Assembly: GCA_027296205.1 (NCBI GenBank)
Contig: JAPUJM010000016.1
Location: 1 to 12,021 of the forward strand
Reading direction: 5' to 3'
DNA length: 12,021 nucleotides
Source: Actinomycetota bacterium
Lineage (GTDB): Bacteria; Actinomycetota; Acidimicrobiia; Spongiisociales; ZC4RG35
Shown piece by piece: positions 5,602-12,021 of this stretch; position 1 is the stretch's first letter, and the number at the start of each line of letters is the position of its first letter. The notes beneath the pieces are model-generated. The model did no database searches, was not told where the DNA came from, and saw only the letters and a program-made list of their open reading frames with translations. Made by a program: the position numbers and the translations under genes.

Positions 5602-6684
5602 ATGGCCTACGACTTGGGCAATCCCGAACTCGACGAGACTCTTCGACAACTCGTCGCCGATGCGTCAGAGAACAACAACCAGGATCTGATCGGAGAACTG
5701 ATGACGACTGTCCTGAAGTTGCATCGGGACGGCGGCACCCGCGGTGACCTGAAGCTGATCAACACCGCGTTGAAGGAGATCCGCTACTCCAACCTCGTCT
5801 TCTCGCGCCACGACGAGCCGAAAGTGACCATCTACGGATCGGCGCGTCTCGGTGCGGGCGATCCCAACTACGAGATAACGGTTGAGTTCGCCCGAATGAT
5901 GGCCGAGCACGGTTGGGGCGTGATCACCGGAGCAGGTCCGGGAATCATGGAGGCAGGCAATCGCGGGGCCGGCGCCGACCACTCCTACGGAGTCAATATC
6001 CGTCTCCCGTTCGAGTCGGAGGCGAACCCCTATCTGTCCGAATCACGCACCGTCAACTTCAAATACTTCTTCACCCGCAAGCTCGGGTTCGTCAAGGAGT
6101 CCCACGCCTTTGTGATCCTCCCCGGCGGGTTCGGGACCCTCGACGAGGCATTCGAGCTGCTCACGTTGATCCAGACCGGCAAAAGCGATTTACACCCGAT
6201 CGTGTTTCTCGAAGCGGAAGGAACGGGCTACTGGGGCCCGGTCATCGACTTTGTCAAGGATGTCCAACTCGCCGGAGGCCTGATCTCGGAGGCCGACCTT
6301 TCCCTGTTTCTCCATACCAACAGCGCCGCGGCAGCCTGCGACCACATTCGCCACTTCTACACCAACTACCACTCCTCGCGGTACGCCTCGGGCAGACTCA
6401 TCCTGCGGGTCCGTCAGGCGCCTTCCGTCGAGGAGATGGCTGCCTTGAACGACGAATTTGCCGATATCGTCGTCGAAGGAAGCATCGAGATCGCCGAAGC
6501 GACGCCGCCCGAGGTCGAAGACGACGACGCCCTCGACTGTGAACGCATTGCGTTTGTGTTCGACCGGAGGCAATTTGGACGTCTCCGCCAGCTACTCGAT
6601 CGACTCAACGGGATCGCCGAACTCCCGGACACCACCAGCATTCCGACGCCGATGAGCGAGGAGCAGGCCGAAAGACCCTGGTAG
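5602..6684 (+). CDS. LOG-family (TIGR00730-like) Rossmann-fold protein, long form
   Basis: A 360-residue cytosolic protein of the 'lysine decarboxylase-like' LOG family, whose known members release a base from nucleoside 5'-monophosphates. Visible motifs are the first strand VTIYGSARLGAG (75-86), GVITGAGPGIMEAGNRGA (106-123), the arginine-bearing ESRTVNFKYFFTRK (147-160) and the signature PGGFGTLDEAFE (174-185). The phosphate-binding loop and the catalytic Glu region of the family are therefore intact. It is about twice the length of plant-type LOG proteins (around 200 residues). A helical N-terminal section of about 70 residues and a C-terminal section of about 130 residues flank the core, as in some longer bacterial COG1611 members. 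I start at the ATG at 5602 (MAYDLGNPEL) because a TACGTT box lies 7 bases upstream; the frame extends to 5455, but that part overlaps the AAA+ gene. Substrate not determinable. Confidence 0.88.
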   Translation: MAYDLGNPELDETLRQLVADASENNNQDLIGELMTTVLKLHRDGGTRGDLKLINTALKEIRYSNLVFSRHDEPKVTIYGSARLGAGDPNYEITVEFARMMAEHGWGVITGAGPGIMEAGNRGAGADHSYGVNIRLPFESEANPYLSESRTVNFKYFFTRKLGFVKESHAFVILPGGFGTLDEAFELLTLIQTGKSDLHPIVFLEAEGTGYWGPVIDFVKDVQLAGGLISEADLSLFLHTNSAAAACDHIRHFYTNYHSSRYASGRLILRVRQAPSVEEMAALNDEFADIVVEGSIEIAEATPPEVEDDDALDCERIAFVFDRRQFGRLRQLLDRLNGIAELPDTTSIPTPMSEEQAERPW

Positions 6685-6724
6685 ACGTGAGTCCTGCCTT
6701 GGGAGGTACAGCGCAGTTCACTAT

Positions 6725-6730
6725 TAGAAT
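6725..6730 (+). promoter_or_regulatory. Candidate -10 box (TAGAAT) for the BtpA operon
   Basis: TAGAAT, a good match to the TATAAT consensus, ends 6 bases before the GTG at 6737. TTGGGA at 6699-6704 could be a -35 element, but the 20-base spacer is long. This is the clearest promoter in the window and would drive all three genes to 9041. Confidence 0.55.
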
Positions 6731-6736
6731 CTGAGG

Positions 6737-7468
6737 GTGCGCGACATACTCTCTGACCTAGTAGCCGAGCAACAGTTTCTCGACCAGTCCCTGCAGCGTA
6801 TCCCGATCAAGGTTTGGGATCTCAAGACGCCCAACAAACCGTGGACCGTCCGGGACACGATCGCCCACCTCGCCGACTTCGAGGAGCTGGGAGCCGATGC
6901 CATCAACGGGGGCGAAAGGGTCAAGGAATGGCAGAGCGCTCCAGATCTCGAGGCCTCGAAGAAGAAGGCCATCAAAATGGGTCGTGCCATGCGCCCGCAA
7001 GATGTCATCGAGTGGTGGCGGGGCGGGCGGGCCAAAGTGGTGGAGCCGCTGTCTCACATGAGCGGCGAGGACCGGATCAGTTGGATTGCCGGCGACATGA
7101 GCGCTCGGACGTTCGCGACGTTTCGTCTGATGGAGACATGGATGCACGGTCTCGATATTTACGCCACGCTTGGGATCGAAGTCGAGGACACCCCCCGTAT
7201 TCGTCATGTTTGCTGGCTGGGTTGGAAGACACTTCCCTACGCATTCAAGGAAGCGGGCGAGGATTATGAGCCGGTCCGGGTCGAGGTCATCGGCCCCGGT
7301 TACTCCAAGTGGATCTATGGGCCGGAGGACACCGACCAGTTGATCAAGGGGTCGGCTTCCGATTGGGCAAGGATCGTGGTTCGCCGGGCCAAGCCGAAAG
7401 ACACTCGCCTGAAGGTGACCGGCGAGCATGCCGAAAGGGCGATGCAGGTAGCCAGGGCCTACCTGTGA
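6737..7468 (+). CDS. Mycothiol-dependent maleylpyruvate isomerase-like protein (MDMPI/DinB-type, TIGR03084-like)
   Basis: A 243-residue protein with an N-terminal four-helix DinB/MDMPI domain. The segment PWTVRDTIAHLADFEE carries His44, and RLMETWMHGLDI carries Glu133 and His137. This His...ExxxH arrangement matches the metal ligands of Corynebacterium glutamicum maleylpyruvate isomerase. Residues about 180-243 form an SCP2-like C-terminal region (DQLIKGSASDWARIVVRR). Known relatives use mycothiol as cofactor for cis-trans isomerisation or S-transfer; the true substrate here is unknown. It begins with a GTG 6 bases after TAGAAT and ends in TGA overlapping the next gene's GTG (GTGA, 7465-7468). 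Co-expression with a BtpA protein and a crotonase suggests a small-molecule catabolic step. Confidence 0.88.
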   Translation: MRDILSDLVAEQQFLDQSLQRIPIKVWDLKTPNKPWTVRDTIAHLADFEELGADAINGGERVKEWQSAPDLEASKKKAIKMGRAMRPQDVIEWWRGGRAKVVEPLSHMSGEDRISWIAGDMSARTFATFRLMETWMHGLDIYATLGIEVEDTPRIRHVCWLGWKTLPYAFKEAGEDYEPVRVEVIGPGYSKWIYGPEDTDQLIKGSASDWARIVVRRAKPKDTRLKVTGEHAERAMQVARAYL

Positions 7469-8256
7469 ATCCCATTCCCCATGTGGTGGGGATGGTTCAT
7501 CTGCTCCCCCTTCCGGGATCCCCTGGATTCAACGGCTCGATGGATGAGGTCATACAGACGGCTGTTGCCGACGCCTCAGATCTGGCCGAAGCCGGGTTCC
7601 CTGCTCTCATGATCGAGAACTTTGGCGACATCCCTTTTTTCGCCGACGGTATTCCCGCGGAGACGATCTCCGCGATGACGGTTTCCGTGACTGGGGTGTC
7701 AGATGCGACCGGATTGCCGTTTGGCGTCAATGTCCTTCGGAATGACGCTCTTTCCGCCCTGGGGATCGCCGCCGCCACCGGGGCCGCATTCATCAGAGTC
7801 AATGTGCTGACGGGCATCATGTACACCGATCAGGGCCCAATCGTGGGCCAGGCGGCAGAAGTACTTCGCAAACGCAGCCGGCTGGCGCCGGGTGTGGAGA
7901 TCTGGGCGGACGTGATGGTCAAGCACGCCGCCGCGCCGACCGGGATCGATGCCAGCCGGGCTGCCGCCGACACCGTGGAACGTGGCCGTGCAGACGCTGT
8001 GATCGTCTCCGGTTCGGGCACCGGAGCAGAGCCGGACATACGTGAGGCCAACGTGGTGAGAGCCGCAGTCCCAGCTGAGACCCGCGTCGTGATCGGATCG
8101 GGAGCGAACGTGGACAATCTCCCGAAGTTCACCGGCACCGCCGACTCGGTGATCGTGGGGTCGTCGACCAAGGTCGATGGCGACGCGCGGAATCGAATCG
8201 ACCCCAGGCGGGCATCCCGATTCATCGAAGTGGCCCGGGACGAGGGCCTGCTGTGA
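7465..8256 (+). CDS. BtpA-family protein (TIM-barrel, function uncertain)
   Basis: A 263-residue protein of the BtpA/SgcQ family. Family-typical segments are VVGMVHLLPLPGSPGF (7-22), FPALMIENFGDIPFF (45-59), GVNVLRND (87-94), FIRVNVLTGIMYTDQG (109-124), IWADVMVKHAA (146-156) and the glycine-rich AVIVSGSGTGAEPD near the C-terminus. The pattern is that of a (beta/alpha)8 barrel with a phosphate-binding end. BtpA was named for an effect on photosystem I accumulation in cyanobacteria. In non-photosynthetic bacteria the family is found with sugar or aromatic metabolism genes and its reaction is not established. The GTG start at 7465 overlaps the preceding stop by 4 bases; the open frame reaches upstream to 7309, but that part lies inside the preceding gene. 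The 3' end likewise overlaps the next start by 4 bases. Confidence 0.9.
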   Translation: MNPIPHVVGMVHLLPLPGSPGFNGSMDEVIQTAVADASDLAEAGFPALMIENFGDIPFFADGIPAETISAMTVSVTGVSDATGLPFGVNVLRNDALSALGIAAATGAAFIRVNVLTGIMYTDQGPIVGQAAEVLRKRSRLAPGVEIWADVMVKHAAAPTGIDASRAAADTVERGRADAVIVSGSGTGAEPDIREANVVRAAVPAETRVVIGSGANVDNLPKFTGTADSVIVGSSTKVDGDARNRIDPRRASRFIEVARDEGLL

Positions 8257-9041
8257 GCTCGACCAGGACAACACTCACCGACGGCGTGGCGGTGATCACA
8301 CTCGCCCAGCCCGAAACTCGTAACGCCCTCACCGGCGGAGAGATGCTGGAAGATCTTCTCGATGCCATCCATGACGCCGAGACGGACCCTGACATCGGCG
8401 TGATGGTTCTCCAAGCCGAGGGCCCCGCCTTCTCGGCAGGTGGAAACGTCAAGGACATGGCCGCCAAGGATGGTCTGTTCGCCGGTAACCCGGCCGAGAT
8501 CACTGAGAATTACCGGGAAACGATTCAGCAGCTCACACGGTTCATGGCCACCACCGACCTCGTCACCATCGCCGCTGTCAACGGACCTGCGATTGGCGCC
8601 GGCTTCGACCTGGTTCTGGGCTGTGATCTTCGCATCGGCACTCCGCGTGCGCGGTTCGCTCACACGTTCATCGAGATGGGGATCATCCCCGGTGACGGTG
8701 GCGCATGGTTGCTCCCACGAGTCGTCGGCTGGCAGCGGGCAACCGAGCTCTCACTGACAGCACGCTCGATAGACGCCGACGAAGCCGTCAAACTCGGTGT
8801 CCTTCTCAAGGTCGTCCCGGAGAACAAGATGGAGGACCACGTCAAGAAACTGGCGGGAACCATCGCATCCAAGCCACGACCCGCGGTGGTGTTGGCCAAG
8901 CGTCTTCTCCGCCAGTCGAGGACGATGAGCCTCGACTCGTTCCTGGAGTTTTCGGCAGCGCTCCAGGCGGTGGCCCATTCAACGCCTGAGCACGATGCCG
9001 CCATAAATCAGTACGTGGAGCGTTTCAAGGATCACGACTGA
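8253..9041 (+). CDS. Enoyl-CoA hydratase/isomerase (crotonase) family protein
   Basis: A 262-residue crotonase. Oxyanion-hole segments are clear: FSAGGNVKDM (60-69) and NGPAIGAGFDLVLGCDL (110-126). The family helix PGDGGAWLLPRVVG (146-159) and the DEAVKLGVLLKVVP segment are also present. By hand alignment with rat mitochondrial hydratase, the first catalytic Glu is Asp119 and the second Glu position falls on Phe139 (Glu141 is two residues away). It may therefore not be a classical hydratase and could be an isomerase, hydrolase or lyase of the superfamily. The GTG start overlaps the BtpA stop by 4 bases (GTGA, 8253-8256), so it is the last gene of the 6737-9041 operon. Its 3' end overlaps the convergent gene by 17 bases. 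Confidence 0.92.
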   Translation: MSSTRTTLTDGVAVITLAQPETRNALTGGEMLEDLLDAIHDAETDPDIGVMVLQAEGPAFSAGGNVKDMAAKDGLFAGNPAEITENYRETIQQLTRFMATTDLVTIAAVNGPAIGAGFDLVLGCDLRIGTPRARFAHTFIEMGIIPGDGGAWLLPRVVGWQRATELSLTARSIDADEAVKLGVLLKVVPENKMEDHVKKLAGTIASKPRPAVVLAKRLLRQSRTMSLDSFLEFSAALQAVAHSTPEHDAAINQYVERFKDHD

Positions 9042-9648
9042 ATTGGAACCCTGTCTTGTGGAGAAGCTTCAGCATGGCTGCCGCAGGACTGGACGACCGT
9101 GCCGAGCGGAGGAGGGCGTCATGGCTTTCGAGAGTGCCGAGCGCACGTTCGAGGATCACCTCCAGAGGTATGACATTCATCGTCACTTCGGGCGCCTGAC
9201 CGAAGGCGACGAGCCGGGTCCGCACCGTGCCGCCACCCCTGGCGGGGGTGTAGCACACACTTTTCTCCCGGAGGTCTTCGACCACCCGATCGAGGTCCCC
9301 TTCGGAGTAGATCCAACTGAGACGGTGCAACGCCGTGTGGAGCGTCTCGTGCTTGGTCAGCGACGGGTTGAATGTCGCCTCGCCCTCCTTCACCTCACCG
9401 ATAATGACGTCGATTGTGTCCTCTTCGAGAAGGAGTGGCACACCCGCAACTTCCAATTCGGACGCCATCGCCGAGTCGTGGGCATCGGCGATGAACACCC
9501 GGCCCGGGAACCGCAGGGCCAGAATGTCAACGTCGGTGACGGTCTCCCAATCACCTCTTTTATTCAAGGACTGGATCTGCAGTTCCGACAATGTGAGGTA
9601 GCCGTTGGAACGGAGAAAGACTTCAACCAGGTCTGTTGCCACATCCAT
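9025..9648 (-). CDS. Hypothetical protein with possible PD-(D/E)XK nuclease-like fold
   Basis: This 207-residue protein begins MDVATDLVEVFLRSNGYLTL, an N-terminal helix and strand common in restriction-endonuclease-like folds. It continues with TDVDILALRF (Asp39, Asp41) and, about 44 residues later, VIIGEVKEGEA (Glu85-Val-Lys87). A D...ExK arrangement on successive strands is the core of PD-(D/E)XK nucleases, so a DNA- or RNA-processing role is possible, but similarity is by motif only. The C-terminal half (100-207) is helical and unrecognised. The start ATG at 9648 lacks a Shine-Dalgarno sequence; CACAAT ends 6 bases upstream and may be a -10 box. The gene is divergent from the HD-GYP gene (73-base gap) and convergent with the crotonase. 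Confidence 0.72.
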   Translation of the reverse strand: MDVATDLVEVFLRSNGYLTLSELQIQSLNKRGDWETVTDVDILALRFPGRVFIADAHDSAMASELEVAGVPLLLEEDTIDVIIGEVKEGEATFNPSLTKHETLHTALHRLSWIYSEGDLDRVVEDLREKSVCYTPARGGGTVRTRLVAFGQAPEVTMNVIPLEVILERALGTLESHDALLRSARSSSPAAAMLKLLHKTGFQFSRDP

Positions 9649-9709
9649 ACGGTCATTGTGCCAATTGGGACGGGCGACCCATACACTGACCGCGTCGAGT
9701 AGGCAGACT

Positions 9710-9715
9710 TAACGT
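9710..9715 (+). promoter_or_regulatory. Candidate -10 box (TAACGT) for the HD-GYP gene
   Basis: TAACGT ends 6 bases before the GTG at 9722, the same spacing as at 6737 and 10440. This favours 9722 over the in-frame GTG at 9719 and the ATG at 9731. Confidence 0.45.
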
Positions 9716-9721
9716 TCTGTG

Positions 9722-10306
9722 GTGAGCAATATGCGGGAAATACCAACAGACATACTGATCGAGGTCATGGAGGACGTCATCGAGGATCTCCACGGTCATG
9801 TTCATCGTGTTTCTGACCTGGCGGTCGACCTCGGCGCCGGAATCGGGCTCGGAGATGCCGATCTCGACCGACTGGCATTGGCGGGCATCCTTCACGATGT
9901 CGGCAAGATCCACTTCGACCCAACGATCCTCGGCAAACCCGGTCCGCTGACCGAGGAGGAATTCGAGTTGATAAGACGGCATCCTGAGATGGGATTCGCC
10001 ATGACCCGAAGTCGTCTCGAGCCCAAGGTCGCCGAGGCGATCCTCTACCACCACGAGCGTTATGACGGTGGTGGCTACCCGTTTGGCCTGGAGGCGGAGA
10101 ACATTCCGATCCTCAGCCGCATCGTTCTCGTCGCCGACGCCTTTGACGCGATGACATCGGTCAGGGCATACCAACCGGCTCTTCCAGTTGAGTTTGCCGT
10201 CAATGAGATCCGCACCCACGCCGGCACTCAATTCGACCCGACCGTCGTCGACGTCTTCCTGGAGATTGCCGCCGTCGACAGACTCCCCCTGGAGCTCATC
10301 GCCTGA
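9722..10306 (+). CDS. Stand-alone HD-GYP domain phosphohydrolase
   Basis: A 194-residue protein consisting of little more than an HD-GYP domain. Metal-site motifs are HGHVHRVSDLA (24-34), LHDVGKI (57-63, with HD at 58-59), a conserved IRRHPEMGFAM (84-94), HHERYDGGGYPFGL (110-123) and VADAFDAMTSVRAY (137-150). The intact HHExxDGxGYP signature is the hallmark of cyclic di-GMP phosphodiesterases of this class, which linearise the messenger in the cytosol. No receiver, PAS or membrane domain is attached, so input must come from a partner or from expression. The start is chosen from promoter spacing. The gene is single: upstream is a divergent gene, and downstream the helicase seems to have its own promoter. 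Confidence 0.9.
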   Translation: MSNMREIPTDILIEVMEDVIEDLHGHVHRVSDLAVDLGAGIGLGDADLDRLALAGILHDVGKIHFDPTILGKPGPLTEEEFELIRRHPEMGFAMTRSRLEPKVAEAILYHHERYDGGGYPFGLEAENIPILSRIVLVADAFDAMTSVRAYQPALPVEFAVNEIRTHAGTQFDPTVVDVFLEIAAVDRLPLELIA

Positions 10307-10427
10307 TTCCGGGTCCTGATGCATGGGCCGCTCGCATTTGAGCATTGCACCACCCAGCAAGCATGTCTCGGCTGTTGTTGGCCCAGTCAGGTCGCAGAGC
10401 CCCTGGGTTCTTGTCACCATCTCCTGA

Positions 10428-10433
10428 TACCTT
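10428..10433 (+). promoter_or_regulatory. Candidate -10 box (TACCTT) for the Lhr-like helicase gene
   Basis: TACCTT ends 6 bases before the GTG at 10440 and no ribosome binding site is present, matching the leaderless pattern. The 133-base gap from the HD-GYP stop (10307-10439) otherwise shows only weak 4-6 bp inverted repeats, such as TGGGCC and GGCCCA. Confidence 0.4.
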
Positions 10434-10439
10434 CCGGGT

Positions 10440-12021
10440 GTGGACCCGCTGAAGACTTTCACACCGGCAACCAGGACGTGGTTCGAGGCCTCGTTTGCCA
10501 CGCCGACCAAGGCACAGGCTTGGGGATGGCCGGCGATCACTGTTGGCGACCACACGCTGATCCACGCACCAACAGGGTCGGGCAAGACCCTGGCTGCCTT
10601 CCTCTGGACCCTCGATCAACTTCTCACCGAGCCGGTTCCCGAAAGGGCCGAGCGATGCCGGGTCCTCTACATCTCCCCCATGAAGGCCCTGGCTCACGAC
10701 GTCGACCGCAACCTGAGGGCTCCGCTCGCCGGTATCCGTCACGCCGCCGAACGTCTCGGCGGTGACCCGCTACCCGAGTTGAAGACCTTCCTGCGAACGG
10801 GCGACACCCCTCAAGAGGATCGTCGCCGAATGGAGCGGAACCCACCCGACATCCTGATCACCACACCCGAGTCGCTGTACCTGATGCTGACGTCGGCCGT
10901 TCGATCGGTGTTCCGAAGCGTGCGCTGGGTGATCGTGGACGAGATACATGCCGTCGCGGGCACAAAACGCGGTGCCCACCTCGCCCTCTCCCTCGAGCGA
11001 CTCGAAGCAATCACCGATGAGCCACCACAACGCATCGGTCTTTCGGCAACCCAGCGCCCACTGGACGCGATCGCTCGATTTCTCGGGGGTGGCATGGTCG
11101 ATGACGATGAATGGAGCCCGAGACCGGTCACCATCATCGACGTCCCTCACGATCGCGAGCTCGACCTCGAGATCGTTGTCCCGGTCGAAGACATGAACGA
11201 GCCTGGAGAGCCGGACCCTCTCGATCCTGACCACACTCCCACCAGGTCGATATGGCCGGCCATCTACCCCCAACTGCTCAGCCAGATCAGAGACCACAAC
11301 AGCACGATTGTCTTTGCCAACTCGCGTCGTCTCGCCGAGCGAATCTGCTCAGAGTTGAACAACCTTGCCGGGGAGGATCTCGCCCGCGCCCACCACGGGT
11401 CGGTGGCCAGGGAACAGCGTCTCGAAATCGAGGAGGCTCTCAAGCGCGGCGAGCTCAAGGCGGTTGTCGCCACATCGTCGCTGGAACTCGGGATCGATAT
11501 GGGCGCCGTCGATCTCGTGCTCCAAGTGGAAGCACCCACTTCCGTGGCATCGGGTCTTCAGCGGGTGGGAAGATCGGGACATCACGTGGGTGGCGTTTCG
11601 CGGGCAAAGGTCTTTCCGAAGTACCGGGGAGACTTACTCGTCGCCACCGTTGTTGCCGGTGAAATGGCCAAGCGGCATGTCGAGCGGACACGTATACCGA
11701 CCAACCCGATCGACGTCCTTTGCCAGCAGTTGGTCGCACAAACCGTGTCGGGCGACACGTCGGCCGACGATCTATACCAGATGACACGGCGAGCATCGCC
11801 CTACTCCGAACTGAGCCGTCAGGTCTTCGACGAGACCCTCGACATGCTGTCGGGTCGGTACCCGTCGGATCTCTTCCCAGAGCTGAGACCCCGCATCACC
11901 TGGGACCGCGCCACCGGAGAGGTGACAGCTCGACCCGGAGCGAGACAGCTCGCGGTGACCAACCCGGGAACGATCCCCGACCGTGGTCTCTACCGGGTGA
12001 CACTTCCCGACGGAAGTCGGG
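10440..12021 (+). CDS. lhr: Lhr-type ATP-dependent DNA helicase (partial, C-terminus outside window)
   Basis: The first 527 codons of a superfamily 2 helicase. Ordered motifs are: Q-like TPTKAQAWGW (21-30), motif I APTGSGKT (43-50), Ia SPMKAL (79-84), Ib TTPESL (141-146), II VDEIH (166-170), III LSATQRP (201-207), IV region VFANSRRLAER (291-301), V SSLELGIDMGAVDLV (346-360) and VI QRVGRSGH (374-381). The DEIH box and the SLELGID...QRVGRSG segments are typical of Lhr (large helicase-related) proteins, which are ATP-driven 3'-5' translocases acting in DNA repair; full-length bacterial forms reach about 1500 residues. The true frame starts at the GTG at 10440 (MDPLKTFTPATRTWF); it has no other plausible start and is preceded by TACCTT. 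The winged-helix part has just begun where the window ends. No frameshift or stop is seen. Confidence 0.93.
   Translation, partial: MDPLKTFTPATRTWFEASFATPTKAQAWGWPAITVGDHTLIHAPTGSGKTLAAFLWTLDQLLTEPVPERAERCRVLYISPMKALAHDVDRNLRAPLAGIRHAAERLGGDPLPELKTFLRTGDTPQEDRRRMERNPPDILITTPESLYLMLTSAVRSVFRSVRWVIVDEIHAVAGTKRGAHLALSLERLEAITDEPPQRIGLSATQRPLDAIARFLGGGMVDDDEWSPRPVTIIDVPHDRELDLEIVVPVEDMNEPGEPDPLDPDHTPTRSIWPAIYPQLLSQIRDHNSTIVFANSRRLAERICSELNNLAGEDLARAHHGSVAREQRLEIEEALKRGELKAVVATSSLELGIDMGAVDLVLQVEAPTSVASGLQRVGRSGHHVGGVSRAKVFPKYRGDLLVATVVAGEMAKRHVERTRIPTNPIDVLCQQLVAQTVSGDTSADDLYQMTRRASPYSELSRQVFDETLDMLSGRYPSDLFPELRPRITWDRATGEVTARPGARQLAVTNPGTIPDRGLYRVTLPDGSR

Noticed and set aside
10307..10439. Possible small RNA or tRNA between the HD-GYP and helicase genes
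   Set aside because: No cloverleaf, T-loop consensus or strong hairpin with a T-run could be found; only 4-6 bp inverted repeats.
10296..10742. Minus-strand frame across the helicase start
   Set aside because: It lies opposite helicase motifs I and Ia and shows no family features.

Overview
The window is a GC-rich (roughly 60% by eye), densely coded stretch of bacterial chromosome, most likely from an uncultured actinobacterium, perhaps of the Acidimicrobiia type. Three things suggest this: a mycothiol-dependent (MDMPI/DinB-type) enzyme, a thiol chemistry restricted to Actinobacteria; an actinobacterial-style Lhr helicase; and a recurring promoter layout in which a TANNNT -10 box ends only 6-8 bases before the start codon with no Shine-Dalgarno sequence, as expected for leaderless mRNAs. 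The lineage is an inference; no rRNA or tRNA is present.

Layout. 1-240 (-) is the start of a small membrane protein running off the left edge. 319-693 (+) and 726-1076 (+) are two small envelope genes, a four-helix membrane protein and a secreted or anchored protein. 1089-2345 (-) is an M16 zinc processing peptidase. Divergent from it, 2431-4518 (+) and 4511-5500 (+) form a translationally coupled pair: a VWA protein with an N-terminal HExxH motif, and a CobS/MoxR-like AAA+ protein. 5602-6684 (+) is a long LOG-family Rossmann protein. 6737-7468, 7465-8256 and 8253-9041 (+) form an operon with 4-base overlaps: a mycothiol-dependent isomerase-like protein, a BtpA-family TIM barrel and a crotonase. 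Convergent with it, 9025-9648 (-) is a possible PD-(D/E)XK nuclease-like protein. 9722-10306 (+) is a stand-alone HD-GYP domain protein. 10440 to the right edge (+) is the N-terminal 527 codons of an Lhr-type helicase.

The most unusual part is 2431-5500. Its two proteins resemble the CobT (VWA) and CobS (AAA+) subunits of aerobic cobaltochelatase, but no CobN is present, the VWA protein carries a candidate zinc-metallopeptidase site, and the AAA+ protein has both magnesium-coordinating positions changed (Walker A GKD instead of GKT/S, Walker B SE instead of DE). This looks like a separate AAA+/VWA/metallopeptidase machine rather than an ordinary chelatase. The BtpA-centred operon at 6737-9041 is a second module of unknown chemistry, possibly catabolic.

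Gene-free stretches are all short. 241-318, 2346-2430 and 9649-9721 are divergent promoter regions. 5501-5601 holds GC-rich inverted repeats and a promoter. 10307-10439 holds the helicase promoter and otherwise only weak 4-6 bp inverted repeats. I saw no mobile elements, CRISPR arrays or RNA genes.
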